The notes beneath the pieces are model-generated. The model searched no databases. It was not told where the DNA came from and saw only the letters and a program-made list of their open reading frames with translations. From NCBI GenBank assembly GCA_963575745.1, contig CAUYUJ010018894.1:127501-191500 (forward strand): DNA of 64,000 bases, given 5' to 3'. Within the stretch, counting starts at the first letter, position 1; the number at the start of each line of letters is the position of its first letter. The translations under genes were made by a program, and so were the position numbers. This document shows, one piece after another, positions 9,240-20,403 of the stretch. The DNA is from Prorocentrum cordatum (Eukaryota; Sar; Dinophyceae; Prorocentrales; Prorocentraceae).

Positions 9240-12200
9240 CGACCGCCCAGAAACGATCCGCCTCCTTCTCAACGTGGAGCGCAATCAGCGCCGCCTCGTT
9301 GTACCCGGCGTCCGCCGGAGCTGCCGACAAGATCGCCGCGGCCGCAGCTTCCTTGGCGGTCGGGAAGCCGCCGCCGCAGGCCTTCTAGAAAGCGCGCCTG
9401 CATCCTTCAGTGTTTTTGCAATTACCCAAAACATGAAAAGTGGGACTCAGAACCTGCTCCCCGCAGAGGACGCAAACCTGCCTCCGCGCCGAAGAGAGGG
9501 AGCCAGCGGAGTGGCTGAGCGCAACCAGCCGCCCACGGAGCCTGCTCAGCGAGCGCTGGCCCAGCAGGACGTCGAAAGGGAGCCCTTGCTTGAGAGCCGC
9601 GGAAAGGCCCAGGCGAGGAACTGGGCCAAGAGACAGGACCAGGAGCGGCCTCACGAGCCCAAGCGCCTGCCGCCTCAGCTCCTGCACGCACCGGGCCTCC
9701 AGGAGGGCCCGCACGTGCGCCTTGCACTGACGCAGAGACAACCCTTCGCGGGCAGCTTCTGCTGCTGGCCAATCTGGGACGGACCACGCATCAAGGAGGC
9801 CAGCGAAAGCTGTGCCCCAGCGCGGCCTCCTGACACGTGCGCGCGCACAAACACTCGCTTGTAGAGGTCCTCCTCTGGAAGCTGCCACAGACCAGCGCGC
9901 CGGGAGGCAACCTCCAACACGGCCCTGGCCGGCCCGAAAAGCGACCAGCCCAACTCCGAGCAGGCCAGAGCCCCCCCTCGCCAGGGAGGGCTACCCAGGA
10001 GGGCGCGCGCCCACGCCCCGTAGCTCTGCTCGAGCTTGCACGGCGCGTCTTCACCCACCACCCACAGCCACCGCCCGAAACGCAGCGCGCCTTCGACTTG
10101 AACCTGGAAGATGTGAGCAGCAACGGCAAGTGGAAGGACTCCAGCAGCCACTTGCCCCGCGAGGGAGGCGCACTGCGCGGACGCGGCACCGATTTTCGCA
10201 TCCGCGAGCCTCGAGAGGTCGAGGTCACCAGACCACAGAAGCCCGAGCCACTGACGAGCATCTTTGAACCCAAGTGGAATGGGCGCCCCTCCCCGGAGCG
10301 GCAGGGTTAGGGGAGCGGCCGCCCTGCCCGCCAGCCTGCTCACAGCGCACCCATGGACGACGACGGCGTGATTGGAGGGCTTGGTATGCGGGGAGGCCTT
10401 GTGAATAAAAGCCCACTCGGCAAGAGTGTTCTGTGTCCGTTGAGCCCCTCCCCGGGTGGAGGAAAGCAAGACGGGGTCGTCGGCGTGCAAGATGGCCGCG
10501 AGGCGCAGCGGCGCGGCAGCATCAAGTGCAGCCAGGGCGGAGGCTTCCAGCACAGGGTCGCCCGCTAGCTCGGCTGCTGAGGGAAGGGGCGCGCCCTCGC
10601 GGAGTGCACTGATGAGCATGGCAGACACGCCTAAGTCGGGGGTGCCTGTGCCACGCCACTGGCGCCCAGCCCAGATGCGCGGAATGCGCACACCAACGCC
10701 AACCCCACATCCTGCCTTGTGCAAGGCCTCGGGGAGGGAGTCCATGTAGACGGGGAACGTCAGCGGCCCCATCGACCCCCCTTCCGCAATTCCCTGGTCA
10801 ATGAGAACAATGGCAACACCATTGAAGTTCACGTGGATGGTCTCTGAGGCCATCATGCTCGCCAGGAAAGAGAACATGCCGTCGCGCACGCCGGCTTTCT
10901 CATGGAAGCGCAGGAGGAGCACCTCCCTCCACGTGCGCGGGAAAGCCTTCTGGAGGTCCCCGAAAACCGCCCACAGGGGCCGTCCTGCTCCCTCTGCCCC
11001 CGCAGCGAGCTCGTGGAGCACGAGGTGCGCGTCGCCCACGTCGCGGACATACCCGCTCTGGCCCGGAAAAATGGACGCGCGGAGCTGCTGGACAAGCCGC
11101 CCGTGTACCAGGACCTCCTGTAGCAGACCCAACTGCGACTTCACCATGATGAGCCGAAAAGAATTCCCTTTGTCGAGCAGGCCTTCCTTGTGCAAGGGGA
11201 CGGCGCAGCTGCCCCTCCAGGCTGCTGGTCTCAGGGCAAGGCACCCAGCGCCCGTCAGACGCAGGGCCGACCAGACGGCGGACAGGAGGCAGGCGCCTCC
11301 AAGTTGGAGAGCCCCGCGCGGCACCAGATCAGGCGTGGTAGCGCCTGTCCTGCCCATTGTGGACAGAGCCACTTCCACTTCAATCAGTTCAACCGGGGAG
11401 TCGTGCATGCTCCGACCCCGACAGGCCCGTGCAGTGCCTTTCAGTCCAGGCAGCAAACCATGCACGTGCGCATGGAAAGCCGGATCCCACGGGCCTGGCC
11501 ACTGCGACTGCTCCCGCAGTTGTTGGCACCAGGCCTCTCGCGAGGCCTCCTCGGACAGGGTCTCGCCACACTTCCCCCTCAGAAGGGAAGCCGGGCGGTG
11601 CTCTCTTGGGCGCAGAAGCCGCATGCATTTCACCGCTTGTTCCTGCGCCGAGCCCGGCCCCTCGATGGCCGACCGCGCCCTGCCCCGCAGCGCTGGGGCC
11701 CCCGCGCGCCGCGGAGGGCAAGGTTTGCCCTGCGGCACTACCCAGCCTGCCAGAACGAGGCCAAGGACTAGGTGCAGTAACCAGGCAGCAACGTCAGCCC
11801 ACCACTGCGCCGCACGCACTCCCAGCCTCCAAGTGCTGGAGCTGGCCGCCTCGTCCACGCAGTAGTGCTGCAAAATGCCCGTGTACTCTCGCAGAACTGG
11901 ACGGGCCACGGCCAGCCCCTCGGCCCAACGAGCCGTAGAATTCCACCACCGCGGCATGCGAATGGACCCTGGGCCCCTGCTCGCAGGAAGAGGGGAGAAG
12001 GGAACAGAGAAATCTATCAGGAAGTGGTCCCCGTACGTGTACTCGACACAGCCTTCCCAACAACAGCCCCCCTCGCCCCGGCAGGACAAGCCGTTGTGCA
12101 CCCGAGCGACACCATGAGCTGCGGGGGAGGCGAGCACAACATCGATGCAGCGAGCACTGTTCCCTCCATGATGGGTGTCTCCTGGACGGAGAGCAAGATC

Positions 12201-13140
12201 CCTGCGCCGGAGGGGCAACCTGACTGTGGAGGCCTGGCCCTGGCCCGACGGAGGGTTGAGAAGTGAAAACCCCCACGCGGTTGCGAAAAGCTCCCAACGA
12301 TTGGATCGACCACGCGAGGGCTCCCGAGCGCCAAGAATTTCTTCTGGTTGCATGTTGATGCCCCCCATGACAACCACACGCGCATCCTGCACAAGCGGGG
12401 CCGGACCCACACGTGTTTCTACGTCGTTGTGCAGCCCATCCACTTCGAGGAACCACTCTTTGTCTGGACCAGATTTGGGGACCGGGGGCAGTATACCGTG
12501 CAGAAGAACCACGGCAGCCCATGCGCATCGATCGCGCGCAACCACAGCCGGCGACTGGAGCCCGCATGATCAAGTTTTCCTGCCGAAGGTAACCGAACCT
12601 TGTCCCAGATGACCGCGACACTGGCGTAAGAGGGGCCGCCCCGCGCTACGACGCCTATGTCGGCATGCCCCGGGATGACGATTCCTGCAGCGAGGCGCGC
12701 CCCAGGTAGTCCCAACACAACAAGGTCGAGCCGACGAAAAGCCTGTAGTACGCCCACCTTGCGATCCGTGAAGACGCTCCAGCGCACTCTGGAGCCATCT
12801 ATGGACAGGCATCCTAAAAATCCTCGGAGAGCCGACTCCCATCCTCACTTCTGACAAGACATCACTTCCCACCTCCACAAGCTCAGGCCGGGCTCCGCCC
12901 CGAGGCATATCGAAAATCCCCCCTCCCAAAGCCCACTTCAAGGACGCAAGGAACTCAAAGAGCGACCTGGAAGGCGGCGGGCACTCTCCACGACCCGCTG
13001 TAGACATCAGCCTATGTGCCTCGTCGTGGATTTGCTTCCACCTGAAGTGCAGGAGGGCGTCTGCCGCAGGATCGCCTCGCGGTCCCAGGCCCCTGTCATG
13101 GGGGAAGGCAGCCCACAAGGCATCCAGCAGGCTATTCATG
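9240..13140 (-). pseudogene. LINE with AP-type endonuclease, reverse transcriptase and C-terminal zinc finger, frameshifted
   Basis: Minus strand. An N-terminal block (about 13125-12840, frame of the 12570-13355 ORF) leads into endonuclease sequence in a second frame (12787-12419, with DLVVLGLPGARL and VIWDKVR). The main 956-codon frame 12545-9675 then carries VVVMGGINMQPEE (the GGDFN block, D replaced by I), CIDVVLASP and YGDHFLIDF, completing the endonuclease. The reverse transcriptase follows: motif A FGDLQKAF (about 10960), motif B GIAEGGSMGPLTF (about 10795-10750), and motif C LHADDPVLL (about 10490), with H where Y or F is usual. The frame changes again near 9850, then a CxxC-H-C finger (CVLCGEQV, HVLGNC, about 9480-9420) and a final block EKEADRFW near 9255. 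Order and length fit a near-complete LINE ORF2. The frameshifts and the endonuclease change make it inactive. Confidence 0.85.
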
Positions 13141-13279
13141 GCACGGCAAGGTGGGGGGCACGAGGAGCGCTCCTCCACCGCCGCTGGAGCCGGGAAGGGG
13201 GGGGGGCAAGAGGCAAGCGCTCGTTGCCGCCATCTTGACCCTAGGATCAGCATGGTCGGCAATTCCCCGGAACTTAGGA

Positions 13280-13635
13280 GGGCCCAGCCCGACCCGACCC
13301 AACTGCCGGGAGCCCAGGTGGGGAAGAGTCCCAATCCCGCTGCGCCCCGGGGCAAAAACCAGAGCTCCGAGGCGAATCCAGCCGTGGCGACAAAGGGGCC
13401 ACAGCACGAGCAGCGGCCCGGGTACCGTTCCCCCCAGAAGCGCCAGGCAGAAGGGAGGGAGGGCGGGAAGGGGGGAGACCTGACGGGGAAAGAAAGGCCA
13501 CCTCAGAGAGGAAAAGAGAGGGAGAGAGGACGGGGCGAAGAGAGAGGCCCACCCCGGCCCGACCCGACCCGACCACCCGGGCAGCAGGGCGGAGGGGGAA
13601 GGGAGGGAGGGAGGGAGAAGGGAGGGAGGGGGCAC
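13280..13635. repeat. Direct repeat flanking a LINE, copy 2
   Basis: Counterpart of 8855-9200, same orientation: GGGCCCAGCCCGACCC, AATCCAGCCGTGGCGACAAA, CAGAAGCGCCAGGCAGA and a terminal GGGAGGGAGG tract. It sits on the 5' side of the LINE's coding sequence, 0.1 kb from the N-terminal block. Confidence 0.8.
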
Positions 13636-14650
13636 CGGAGCCGGGGAGGGGGAGAGCAAGAGGCAGGCGTTCGCTGCCACGCCAGACCCTAGAGGAACAG
13701 AGAGAAGGAGGCAAAAACACCCGATAGGCTTCGGCCACAGCCTCCACGCAGGACCGAGACCACCAGGGCCACAGGAGGGCACGGCTCCACGACCGCCTCC
13801 TCCGAGAGCCCAAGGAGGCCTGGCCCGGAACGGGGGCGGCGGAGGAAGGCCGTCGGGGACCTCGAAGCGGCGGCAGGACAGACGGCAGCAGCGACGAAGG
13901 CAACACCAACCGCAGCGGCACAGACCACAACAACAACGACGGCGGCGCGACAGACAGCGACGACGACGACGGAACGACGGCAGCGACGGCAACAGGCGAC
14001 GACCACGGCGCGCAGAGGCTCCGAGACCGCCGCTCGGCCTTCACTGGCCCGGCTCGGGCAGGCCCCCCCCCCCCGAGCAGGCCCGGGCCCGAAGCGGGAC
14101 GAGGGGGGGGAGGGGCGGGGAAGGGGGGGGAGGGCAAAAGAAACGGGGGGGGAGAGAAGAAGACGGAAGGAGAAGACGCGGGAGACAGGGGAGACAAGAG
14201 CAAGCAGAGGGAGGAAGGGCGAAAGGGCCATGCGGCCTGCGGGGCTGGACCACCTGACGAGCGCCCCCGCGGCGCAGCCTGCTCTGCCACTCTGGGCGGC
14301 CCACGCCCTCGGCCCCAGCCCCCCCGCCCAACCCAACCCCGCAGCGAGGGAGCGGGGCGAAGCAGCCCATCGGCCCGGTCCGACCCAACCAAGCCCTGCG
14401 GAGCGGGAGGACGGGAGGGGGAGAAGACAAGGCGATGTTTGTTGCGACCGTGGCGCCGTCGATCTGCAAAGGATTCGGGGGGGCGCTCCCGGGAGGGCGG
14501 CGAAGGGGCTACTAGAGCGGGAGGAGAAAGGCATGGAGGGGGCATGGCTCCAGAACGGCAATAAACAACACAGGAGCAGCGGCTGCATTCCGTTGGAAGC
14601 TGTGAGTGCCGCCCCGCGGCGCCAGATTCCTCGGAATCAACTCGGCCATC
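13636..14650. other. GC-rich, purine- and homopolymer-rich sequence, no gene recognised
   Basis: Includes ACGACG/GGCGAC stretches at 13860-13990 and G-runs at 14095-14150. A short segment at about 14330-14420 faintly resembles the 8855/13280 repeat. Long minus-strand frames (up to 423 residues) are Pro/Ser/Leu-rich without any motif. Confidence 0.55.
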
Positions 14651-14740
14651 ATTACCCGTGCTGCATTGACGGCCAACAGCTTGAGCTCGCGATGAGGCTG
14701 GAGGATGCCAAGCTCGCAGTAGCCTTCACCGCACTCCGCT

Positions 14741-17700
14741 TCAGGTCGCCGCACCTCTTCCGCAACGGACGGGGTGGCTCTTCCAATTTGTTTCGCCTGG
14801 GAACACCACTTGTGTCCCCCGCCGCGTCGGTCTCCATGCCTTGACCTCCACTACCACCAGTCGCCGACGAAGGCAATGATGTACTCCTGCTCGTTCGTGC
14901 CCCCAGCCCAGAGGAATGCACTTATCTGGCCATCTGGGGCAGTATATTAGCAGCGAGCGCAGCCGCAGCGCTCCTGCCAAGGAAGGTATTCTGTTCGTCG
15001 CACTGCAGCTCCCTGTCCTTTTCCTTTCTCTTGATCCGCTCGTGCAGCGCCGCCATCCTGGTCTCGAAATCGCAGGGCCCGTCAGGTACAGCTCGCACGA
15101 CTGACATTTCTCCATTATAGCTGCGATCGCTACATTGGCAACAGCACATATCTGCACGGTAGCGTCGATGTACTTTACAAATTTGCGGTGTGGACCGACA
15201 CCGTGTCTCCGGTTGTACAACACTTCCGCTCCTGTGGCAGTGGGGTAGGTACACTCCGATCTGAGCTTGACCTTCCCCCTCTGTTGTGCCCACGCGCCAT
15301 AGCCAACACACACGAACACCGTTCCACCAACTGCTGCAGTAAGATCACAACGTTGACTCACTGCCAGAAGTCTGTGGCCAAGAGGCTTTCGCAAGAAATC
15401 GACCAAGAAGGACGGCGTGCCACGACAATCATTCATAACGTCCTGCTGGCCCTGGCCGCGCAGCTGCCAACATTTAGTGCACTGGGTGCCCGGGGAGTGT
15501 CAGCCCACTGATGCCATCCTTGCGTCCTCGTGCTGCGCACTTTCCTGTGCCCTTGGGGTCGCGTCCACCCCTGGGCCTCCTGCATGTACAAGGGGAGGGC
15601 GCCCGCCACCAGCTTCGCAAACTTAAGACACCCCCCTCTCAGATTGCTGCATGCGCTCGGCAAACTCGTCTGTGATGGCCTCGTGCATTCTGGCGCCCTG
15701 CTTGGCGAAGTGATCGGCCACCACGCTGATTTCCGTTAACCTCCTCATGGCGTCATCCAGCTTCGCGTAGTCCTCGCCTGACCTGTGGGCCTTGATGTCA
15801 ATCACCTTTTCCACATGAGACTGCCCAAGCATACTCTTCGCGAACTGCAACACTCCGCTGCCCATTGAGTTGACTGCTAATTGCATGTGATCCGGGGAGG
15901 CCGCCGCTTTCACCGTACCCGTGAAATCAGCTTACGCCCAAACCCGTCGGTCAGCCACCTGTCCAGTGTACGCATAAGCCAAATACTCTGCCATTGCCGA
16001 CGTTTGGGAAGCGCGTCGAGGGCACGGGAGCGAATAGACTCCTCGGCGGCACATCCGAATGAGGATCCAACAGTGTGATTGCCCTTCCTGCTCGCTGCAG
16101 GACCAACAGCCCGGGCTTCGAACACGAACCGTCGATGTCGATCTCGGTGAAGTCGGTGTCAGCACAAACCGCATCAGTCACCAAGGTTCCAGGGACTGAG
16201 TCCACATCGTACCCGTGTGAGTCCACTATGCCTGCCTGAGTGCTTGCATTCAGCTTCGGGGTGTCGGCATCGGTAGACCTGAAGCAGCCACTCAGGAGTG
16301 TCCTCTCATCAGGATTATCTCGGATACTCTGCAGGAAATCCTCGCCCACTGCTGCCTCCCGCCGCGCATCTTGAACGGGTGCCAGAGTGCAGTCAGCGAG
16401 CCCGCCAGCGAATCCACCATCCCACTCTCGCGGCTACCATCAGTGATATAGCCCTCACGTCGCGCTCGAGATCGCGACCTCACTCCAGCACAAAGACAAT
16501 CCATCATACAAAACTTGTGACGCTGATTGAACTTCCTCGACTTTGCTTTGGTATAGGGACGAACCAAGCCGAAGGAGACGCGAGCAGAAGGGTCATCGAA
16601 CCACTTCTGGCCCACACGAATCTCATGCTCGCGGCATAAAACTTCCTGTAATGATCTCTGCAACAGGACTGGGCTGAGCGGAGTCACTTGCACGACCGTG
16701 CCATTAGGATTCGGCCACCTGTCACCAGACAGTATCTGCCAACCGGCCCGACCGATGGACAGAGCTGCACGCTGCAAGTGACCACGTGCGAGAGACCAGT
16801 TCGCCACCACTCCAGGATCCTGGACTTCAGCTCGCCTCCTAGCCAGTAACTGTGCCGTCGTGACCAGGGACTGGTCGGGGAAAGCTTGGGATAAACCACC
16901 ACGTCCTGCACCATTGCGCAACTGGCGCAAGGGCTTTCCTTATCGCAAGACCCCCGTGTAGGACCACCTTCGCAGCAGACGAGACTCCACCGTTGCGCGG
17001 CTTCTGGTATTTCTGGTAGTGCTCCCTCCGGGTCTTGAGCTTGCTGTCGCTGGCGCCGTTAACCTCTACCCCATCTATACAGGCTGGCCTTGCGTCCGTC
17101 TGAAGGACCCCGGCAATCCTCGTCGACGTCTTTGTCGGGAGACCCCTCCTGTACTTCTGCAGTTGAGAGTAGTGGTACACCCTCTGCTTGCACTGCCCTC
17201 TTGTCTGGGCAGCGCCTCGAGACCGACCGCCCGCAAAGACAGTAACAAGGTCGGGGTAGATCTTACACCGACCTTCACATTGACAATCAAGCCCATATGT
17301 TATCTCTGTCGTGGTATCTTGGGAGCCCCCACTCACCCCCAGCCTGCGCACTGTCCTATGGAAACTTCCAGTTGCTGCAACTGCTAACTTCACCACCATT
17401 TCTGTGGGTCAGCTCTCCACGCCCAGGGGGGGTGTCATCGATGGCCGACGAGCGTAAGGTATCTAACGCACTCCTCCACTGCGTGAGCTTTGATCACCAA
17501 GTCCGCATAGCCATCTCCAGCTGGACAACCATCAACTGCATGCCTAGGACGAATGCCGCGATGCATTCGTAGGTAGATCCTCCAAGGACCGCGCCACTGG
17601 TTGAAGACAAGCTTCCTCTGGGCCGTTTCCGCTCCGACGCTAACAAGTCTATCTCGCGCCTGTTCCAGGGGTCTCGTCTCAGGATACCTGCTGTTGTCAG

Positions 17701-18170
17701 CAATGACCGTCGCCGTGCGCCTCCGCCTCCTGACGTTGGACTCCGTCTTCGAAGCGAGGATCCAGGCGCTATCAATCGCACTGCGCCCCGACGCTGCCCC
17801 CCAATACTTGCTTGAAATATGTTCCTGTAGCCTATGCATGCTGCTCAGGTCGACTGGCACGTTGCCATACCCTGTAGCTCGCAGAGTAGAGTATGATGAG
17901 CCCGTGGCCTCCCCTGGCCTTCGGGGGCATCGGCATAAGCATGCACGCGAGCTGCCGCGATAGCAGTCCTATGCGCCCACTTGCTCCCCAGAGAGCGCCC
18001 AGCACCAACCAGGCCTCGCCGCTGATGTTAGAAGTGAAACGGTCGAACACCATCGGTCCTGTCGGACGCGCGTCGCGAAGGTCCTCGATGTGCTGCGGAT
18101 CGCACTCGGCGTGGCCCTCCGCAAAGCCGAACGGCCGGCTAGGCACCCATGCGACAGGAGCCATCCCTTT
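14741..18170 (-). pseudogene. Decayed retroelement: reverse transcriptase, RNase H and C-terminal region
   Basis: Read on minus through many frames. Near 18030-17890 is an RT entry block (SNISGEAWLVLGALW, then QLACMLMPMPPKARGGHG and ILYSASYRVWQR), like the LLPKxxGGxRPIxLLxxLYRxW block of this family. At about 17790-17480 come GRSAIDSAW and GDGYADLVIKA. At about 16800-16560 a connection-like helix region contains LQEVLCREHEIRVGQKWFDD. An RNase H follows: EIDIDGS (16144-16124, first Asp), AMAEYLAYAY (about 15995, Glu), and VIDIKAHRSGEDY with DHFAKQGARMHE (15800-15690). The C-terminal block GHRLLAV and YGAWAQQRG (about 15375-15285) ends it. The catalytic RT Asp pair is not readable. No uninterrupted frame exceeds about 230 codons, so this is an old inactive copy. 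Confidence 0.72.
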
Positions 18171-18471
18171 TGCTCGCCCTCATCCGCTGTACTGGCCCCC
18201 CCTGTCCGCCACGATACGAGGAGGGTGGGCCGAGAATACACCACTTCGCTCTAGCACCAATATTGGGGCGTGCACATGCTTGTACGATGTCAGGCGATGA
18301 AAACGACCAGCTCCATCTTGGCTTGCCCCGCCACACCAGGGTCCTTCCACCTCTGCGCGCTGTCACGATCCGCCTCCTGCAGCGCCGACTGAATATCACG
18401 ACCGGCTTTTTCCAGCGGAAAGAAGATGCCATCTGAAGAAAAAAACCATCGGGCGACAAGCAACACCGTGC
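18171..18471. other. Junction between two divergent retroelement remnants
   Basis: Spacer between the 5' side of the minus-strand element and the truncated 5' end of the plus-strand element. A minus-strand frame at 18529-18290 (IQSALQEADRDSAQRW) may be the N-terminal continuation of the minus element. Nothing else is recognised. Confidence 0.4.
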
Positions 18472-20351
18472 ATGCACGATGGTAGAATCCAATCGACGTA
18501 CCTCTGGACAGACGACGCAGGAGTCGCACACGAGGTGAGACAGGGAGAAGGCGGAGAGCAAGGCGACCCGCTCATGCCGGCGCTGTACTCCCTGGCTCAG
18601 CACGGCGCCCTGGAGAGAGCCCGCGCGCAGCTTCAGCCGGGCGGGACGCTGATCGCCTACCTGGACAACGTCTACATTGTCTGCAGACCAGAGCGCGCCA
18701 CAGAGGCTTTCCGCGTGGTTACGCTGCCATGCGCGAGTGGGCAGGGATCGAGGCGAACCTCGGCAAATGCCGCCTGTGGAACCCGGGCGGCTTCGAACCA
18801 GCAGGGCATCTGTCGTTGGGCACAGACGCGTGGGTTGGCGGCGCCGGCACGCCTGAGGAGCACCGCGGCCTCAAGGTACTTGGCACGCCCCTGGGCACCG
18901 CGGCGTTCGCGGCCCGGCTGACGCAGCAGAAGACGGACGAGGAGCGCAGCTTCCTACGAGAACTCCCCAACCTGCCAGACCTTCAGTGCGCTTGGGCGCT
19001 CCTGCTGTACTGCGCGGTGCCAAGGTGCAACCACGTCCTGCGCACGCTGCATCCGACGCTGTCGCGGTCCTACGCCGAGGCCCACGACCGCGGGCTGCAG
19101 GAGGCGCTACACGACCTCCTCGACCTCGACCCCGCGCCAGCTGAAGCAGAGAGGCTCTTCCGAGTGAGCTCGCTGCCGCTCGGCCTCGGAGGTCTTGGAC
19201 CCAGGTCAGCCGCGCGCACGGCCGAGTGCGCGTACTGGGCGTCTTGGGCGGACGCGCTCCCCATGTTGCGACAAAGAAACCTTACAGCAGCAACGGAGCT
19301 CACCGCCGCCCTCCGCGCAGGGACAGGCGCCGCAGCCTCGTGCTTCCAGGAAGCTGAGCGCGCGAGGGCTGCCGCAGCCCGCGACGGCTTGGCGACGTGC
19401 CCAACTTGGCAGGAGGTCTGGGGCGGCGCGCGCCCTGAACAGACAGAGCCAGAGCCGGGTGACCACGCCTCAGCAGCCCGAGAGCGGCGATACAGGAAGG
19501 AGGTCGTTCTCCCGAGCCTCACAGACGACCAGCAGTGGATGCTCGACTGGCAGGGAGGCCGCTGCGGCGGACGGCACCTGGCCCTGATCCCCTCGACGCC
19601 AGAAAGCACGTTCACGCCAGAGCGCTTCCGGGCACTGCTCCAGAGACGGCTCCGCTTGCCGCTGGACGCCACGGCAAGCAGGTGCAACGGGCGCCCCTGC
19701 CAGGCCCACTTGGACGAGAGAGGCGACCACAGAGCAGCTTGCCCCCGCAGCGGACGCCTGCTGAAGCGCGGCGCTCCCATCGAGCGGATGTGGGCCCGGG
19801 TGTGCCGGGAGGCAGGAGGCCGTGTCCGCACCGACGTGTTCCTGCGCGACAAGACCCTCCCGGGCATTGCCGCCAACGACGGGCGCCGCATCGAGGTGGT
19901 GGCCAACGGCCTCCCTGCCTACCACGGCAGGCAGCTCGCCATCGACGCCTGCATCGTATCCCCGCTGAGGGCCACCGGCAGGCCGATTGCGCGGAGGCTC
20001 CGCCCAGGACTCGCGCTGAAACGGGCGAGGCGCCGCAAGCAAACGACTTACCCTGAGCTGGTGGGCTCGCGGCGGGACTACCTGCTCGTAGCCGGAGCAG
20101 AGACGGGCGGCCGCTGGGACGAGGAGGAGCACAAGCTCCTCGTTACCCTGGCCCGCGCCCGGGCGAGGAGCGCGCCGGCGGCGCTGCGAGGATCGCTTGC
20201 GACCGCACTGCTGCACAGGTGGAGTGGCATGTTGGCGTACGCCATCCACGACGCCCTGGCCGCGAGCCTGCTCGAGAACGTGCCCTCTGAGACGCTAGCG
20301 GCAGACGGGGAGAATCCCTGGCGAATGGACGTTCTGTCGGCGCCCCCCTGA
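18472..20351 (+). pseudogene. 5'-truncated LINE: reverse transcriptase with C-terminal CCHC and restriction-like-endonuclease-type region
   Basis: The first frame (18472-18921) carries RT motif B GGEQGDPLMPALYSL (18550-18594) and motif C LIAYLDNVYIV (18649-18681). The second catalytic Asp is Asn (codon 18667-18669), so polymerase activity should be lost. Near 18715 the frame shifts into a 540-codon ORF (18729-20351) that continues with LGKCRLWN, GLKVLGTPLG and LPNLPDLQCAW. At 19684-19740 is CNGRPC...GDHRAAC, C-x4-C-x8-H-x4-C, close to the CCHC motif before the restriction-like endonuclease of R2-type LINEs. It is followed by DGRRIEVV and GRQLAIDACIVSP (19876-19968), possible nuclease acidic residues. 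Motif A and upstream are missing (5' truncation, typical of target-primed reverse transcription). Family membership as RT is secure, the nuclease reading less so. Confidence 0.78.
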
Positions 20352-20403
20352 GAGCACTGGCCCCCGCGGGGGGGCGCGCACGGGCAGGGCGGGGCACAGC
20401 AGC

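Noticed and set aside
8800-9864. 354-codon plus-strand ORF
   Set aside because: Antisense to the C-terminal part of the minus-strand LINE and across the flanking repeat; no motif.
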